From positions 1 through 63,315 of the forward strand of contig CAMSSU010000004.1 of the NCBI GenBank assembly GCA_947063485.1: DNA of 63,315 nt, given 5' to 3'. The position numbers and the translations under genes are program-made. This document shows positions 60,952 through 63,315 of the stretch, piece after piece (position 1 is the stretch's first letter; each line of letters opens with the position of its first letter). The notes beneath the pieces are model-generated. The model saw only the letters and a list, made by a program, of their open reading frames with translations, made no database searches and had not been told where the DNA came from. The DNA is from an uncultured Clostridia bacterium. Its GTDB lineage: Bacteria > Bacillota > Clostridia > Christensenellales > Christensenellaceae.

Positions 60952-62043
60952 ATGTCGTTTCAGTTTCCCGCCTACACCGCACCCGATTTCACCCTTCCGC
61001 ACTTTGCCGGGGCTCCGGATGCCGCTCTCGCTCCCGCGCCCATGGATAAAGTCGCCCCGGAGGGCTATCACGCCACCAGCATCTACCCGGAATATTTCAA
61101 GATAGACGGCGCATGGATTTTGGCCGAGGAAAGCCGGATGGACTGCGTCTCGGTCTACCGGGGCGGCGGCCGCATGGATGCCGTGGAGTTCCGCAACCTC
61201 AAAAAGGGCGACCGTGTGGTTCTGGGGCGCACAGAGGATGCTTCTCAGGGCATCTTCGTACACGCCGACGGGTTCCGGCAGGAAGACGAGCTGGCTGAAA
61301 CCTTCTCTTTCCGGCAGGGCCGCTCCCGTGAAACCGCCTATTCCAGGGACTACGACGAGCTCTATGCCCTTCTGCGGCAGGAACGCGCAGGCGGCGGCAA
61401 TATCCTCTGGGTCATGGGCCCAGCCTGCTCCTTCGATGCCGATTCCCGCAGTGCCTTCGCTTCGCTCATCCGGGCGGGGTATGTCCAGGGGCTGATGGCA
61501 GGCAACGCCCTGGCCACGCACGATTTGGAGGCCAGCTACCTCAATACCGCCTTGGGGCAAAATATTTATACGCAAAAATCCCACTTCAATGGCCATTATA
61601 ACCATATCGATACCATCAACAAAGTCCGCGCCTGCGGCTCTATTCCGGCCTTTATCCAGGCCGGCCATGCGGCGGACGGCATCCTCTATGAGTGCGTCAA
61701 AAACGGCATTCCCTATGTTCTTGCCGGATCCATCCGCGACGACGGCCCCCTGCCCGAGGTTTACGCGGATGTCTATGCCGCGCAGGATGCCATGCGCAAC
61801 CTGGTGCGCCAGGCGACCACCGTCATCTGCATGGCCTCCACCCTGCATACCGTCGCCACGGGAAATATGACGCCCTCCTTCCGGGTGCGGGACGGCAAGG
61901 TGCGCCCCTGCTATTTCTACTCGGTGGATATCTCGGAATTCGCCGTCAACAAACTGCGGGACCGCGGCAGTCTCTCGGTAAAGACCATCGTAACCAACGT
62001 GCAGGATTTCATCGTGCATGTGAGTCGGGCGCTGGCGGAATAA
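60952..62043 (+). CDS. Ornithine-cyclodeaminase-like NAD-binding protein (LOR/SDH, TIGR00300-type)
   Basis: 363 aa from ATG at 60952 (AAGGAGG six bases upstream). The C-terminal 250 residues match the TIGR00300/ArgZ-AgrE C-terminal type: ILWVMGPACSFDADSR, GLMAGNALATHDLEAS, YECVKNGIPYVLAGSIRDDGPLPEVYADVYAAQDAM, and TLHTVATGNMTPS. In archaea and cyanobacteria such domains make proline from ornithine. The N-terminal 110 residues (YHATSIYPEYFKIDGAWILAEESRMD) differ from the usual LOR/SDH domain. The nearby genes give no pathway, so ornithine cyclodeaminase activity is plausible but unproven. Confidence 0.65.
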   Translation: MSFQFPAYTAPDFTLPHFAGAPDAALAPAPMDKVAPEGYHATSIYPEYFKIDGAWILAEESRMDCVSVYRGGGRMDAVEFRNLKKGDRVVLGRTEDASQGIFVHADGFRQEDELAETFSFRQGRSRETAYSRDYDELYALLRQERAGGGNILWVMGPACSFDADSRSAFASLIRAGYVQGLMAGNALATHDLEASYLNTALGQNIYTQKSHFNGHYNHIDTINKVRACGSIPAFIQAGHAADGILYECVKNGIPYVLAGSIRDDGPLPEVYADVYAAQDAMRNLVRQATTVICMASTLHTVATGNMTPSFRVRDGKVRPCYFYSVDISEFAVNKLRDRGSLSVKTIVTNVQDFIVHVSRALAE

Positions 62044-62082
62044 AAAGCAAACGGGCGTGCCCATGTTCAGATTAGGAGAAAA

Positions 62083-62580
62083 ATGAAGCAGCTCTATTTG
62101 GTCGCCGGGACGATGGGCGTTGGCAAAACCACCGTCTGCCAGGCCTTAAAAGGAAAACTTGCCCATAGTGTGTTTTTGGACGGCGACTGGTGCTGGGATA
62201 TGCACCCTTTTCAGGTAACGGATGAAACCAAAGAGATGGTCATGCAAAACATCTGCTTTTTGCTGAACAGCTTCCTGCATTGCTCGGCCTTTGAGCATAT
62301 CATCTTCTGCTGGGTCATGCACGAGCAGGCCATTTTGGACGAGCTTCTCTCCCGGCTGGATTTGGAAAACTGCGCAGTGTATGCCTCGGCTCTGGTCTGC
62401 TCGGAAGACGCTTTGCGCCGGCGGCTGCAAAAGGATATTGATGCGGGATTGCGCCAGCCGGATGTTTTAGAGCGAAGCCTCGCCCGGCTGCCGCTTTACG
62501 ACAAGCTGGAAGTGCGGAAGATAGATGTCTCGGCAAAAAGCGCGGAGGAGACTGCGCAGGAGTTAGCCGAATTGAAGTAA
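62083..62580 (+). CDS. P-loop nucleotide kinase-like protein, 165 aa
   Basis: Walker A GTMGVGKTT at 9-17, a LDGDWCWDMHPF acceptor-side segment near 32-43 and a lid-like LRRRLQKDIDAG near 108-119. Size and layout match AAA_33/shikimate-kinase-like small-molecule kinases; the acceptor is unknown. It is preceded by AGGAG. Last gene of the plus-strand run after rlmI, followed by a long terminator hairpin. Confidence 0.78.
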   Translation: MKQLYLVAGTMGVGKTTVCQALKGKLAHSVFLDGDWCWDMHPFQVTDETKEMVMQNICFLLNSFLHCSAFEHIIFCWVMHEQAILDELLSRLDLENCAVYASALVCSEDALRRRLQKDIDAGLRQPDVLERSLARLPLYDKLEVRKIDVSAKSAEETAQELAELK

Positions 62581-62593
62581 ATATTCCCCTATG

Positions 62594-62649
62594 CCGGCAA
62601 TAAAAAAGGCAGACGCAGAGAGTAGAGCGCCTGTCTTTTTTATTGCCGG
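62594..62649. terminator. Long bidirectional terminator hairpin
   Basis: CCGGCAATAAAAAA (62594-62607) pairs perfectly with TTTTTTATTGCCGG (62636-62649), with an inner imperfect GC stem. It serves the kinase (plus) and SLOG (minus) genes. Confidence 0.85.
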
Positions 62650-62663
62650 AAACTTTCGTTTTT

Positions 62664-62996
62664 TCACCCCATTTGATAGACCGCTACCTTCTTTCCCCTC
62701 TTTTTGCAATGTTCAATCACATATCTCGTCCCCCTCGAGCTCCCATCCCAAAAAGCGATCACCAGATCCGCATAATCAATGATTTGTAGATTTCTTTTGA
62801 GCGGCGCGCTTTTGCCGTATCTCGCATATTCAGGCAGAAACTCTTTCAGCTTTAGATTATTTTCCCGTGCAAAATTTCTGGCACAAGTATCCACCCCCCT
62901 TGCTCCTCCCGAGACAATTTCCGACGTTTCCTTTGGTAAATACGGCGATAAATCTTCCACGCTCAAGCTGCGCGATCCCACGATAGCAACCTTCAT
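62664..62996 (-). CDS. SLOG-fold protein (DUF2493-like)
   Basis: 110 aa from ATG at 62996 (AAGGAATGGGAGAA upstream; ATG at 63005 possible). KVAIVGSRS at the start and VSGGARGVDTCARNFARE near 31-48 are the nucleotide-binding loops of SLOG/DprA-like domains; ADLVIAFWDGSSRGTRYVIEHC near 77-98 is the second conserved region. Such proteins bind nucleotides or nucleotide-derived ligands; the role is unknown. Divergent from the Arc-type gene. Confidence 0.85.
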   Translation of the reverse strand: MKVAIVGSRSLSVEDLSPYLPKETSEIVSGGARGVDTCARNFARENNLKLKEFLPEYARYGKSAPLKRNLQIIDYADLVIAFWDGSSRGTRYVIEHCKKRGKKVAVYQMG

Positions 62997-63086
62997 TTCT
63001 CCCATTCCTTCATATAAATATGCGTCATTTTAATGTTATAATACCACCATTTTCGTTTTGGCGCAATAATTCCACTATAATTGAGC

Positions 63087-63101
63087 CATAATGACATTAT
63101 G
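63087..63101. promoter_or_regulatory. Palindrome in front of the Arc-type gene
   Basis: CATAATG-a-CATTATG, a 15-bp near-perfect palindrome 20 bases before the ATG and just after a TATAAT at 63076-63081; a likely operator for the Arc-type protein. Confidence 0.6.
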
Positions 63102-63121
63102 ATATTATAAAGGAATAGAAA

Positions 63122-63301
63122 ATGGACGATAAATTGTTGAGATACACATTAAGAGTCGATCGCCTGGTTTTTCAGAAGTTTCGGTATATTGCTGAATCGG
63201 AAGGCCGCTCTGCAAATAAAGAGATTGAGCAATATTTGAAGAAGCGAGTAGCCGAATATGAAAATGAGTACGGCCCAATTCCTACAGCGTCAGAAAAATA
63301 A
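63122..63301 (+). CDS. Arc-type ribbon-helix-helix protein, 59 aa
   Basis: AAAGGAATAGAAA precedes the ATG and the frame ends in TAA inside the window. RYTLRVDRLVFQKFRYIAE gives the Arc beta-strand plus first helix and GRSANKEIEQYLKKRVAEYE the second helix; G-R-S-x-N-x-E-I is the family hallmark. It is a small dimeric DNA-binding protein, possibly an antitoxin or autorepressor. Any toxin partner would lie beyond the window end. Confidence 0.85.
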   Translation: MDDKLLRYTLRVDRLVFQKFRYIAESEGRSANKEIEQYLKKRVAEYENEYGPIPTASEK

Positions 63302-63315
63302 ATCTGTTCTATTTA

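Overview
The window reads as chromosomal DNA of a Gram-positive, Clostridia-type member of the Bacillota, with moderately high GC (mid-50s percent by eye). Evidence for this is strong AGGAGG-like ribosome binding sites, TTGACA/TATAAT promoters, an intrinsic terminator behind most transcription units, a T-box leader, a type III glutamine synthetase, a GatCAB amidotransferase route, a CsoR/CopA copper module and a sortase-type (VPKTG) surface protein. TGA, TAA and TAG all serve as stops. I see no rRNA, tRNA, CRISPR array, insertion sequence or prophage.

Layout. 1-2.9 kb: a broken XRE regulator, a small unknown protein, a ferredoxin-type aldo/keto reductase and an NAD-dependent epimerase. 3-10.8 kb: envelope polysaccharide genes, namely a large GT-C-like membrane protein and an operon GT2-GT4-flippase-UDP-glucose dehydrogenase. 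10.9-13.3 kb: DegV, a DUF1836 protein and an XRE regulator. 13.3-18.8 kb: five tandem SIS-domain sugar isomerase paralogs, divergent from a mannose-6-phosphate-isomerase-like gene and a PfkB kinase. 18.9-22.7 kb: PepD dipeptidase, a DUF4432 aldose-epimerase-like protein and a kinase homolog that appears to lack its catalytic Asp. 22.9-25.9 kb: a diacylglycerol glycosyltransferase, a PlsY-like acyltransferase and an M20 amidohydrolase. 26-30.4 kb: the MTA/SAH nucleosidase-YwlG-ABC exporter operon behind a structured leader, then a lone serine recombinase. 30.7-36.7 kb: a PatB C-S lyase, a TRIC-type channel, CsoR and CopA with a fused C-terminal CopZ, a TM2 protein and an XRE regulator. 36.8-42 kb: aspS-gatC fusion, gatA and gatB behind a T-box. 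42-53 kb: EamA transporter, glnN, mgsA, DedA, and two housekeeping operons (ybaK/HDG/GNAT/PLP enzyme; rlmD/unknown/homocysteine methyltransferase/HAD). 53.2-58.2 kb: a 1560-residue surface protein with a 12-copy CTGT tetranucleotide repeat at its predicted transcription start. 58.4-63.3 kb: rmuC, rlmI, an ornithine-cyclodeaminase-like protein, a P-loop kinase, a SLOG protein and an Arc-type repressor.

The signals I find most worth pursuing are the CTGT repeat plus leader terminator in front of the surface protein, the five-gene SIS array with divergent C-termini, the CopA-CopZ fusion that keeps a ribosome binding site inside the frame, and the AspRS-GatC fusion under a T-box whose specifier region holds overlapping Asn and Glu codons. 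All functional statements come from reading the translated sequence and from family knowledge; no database search was run.
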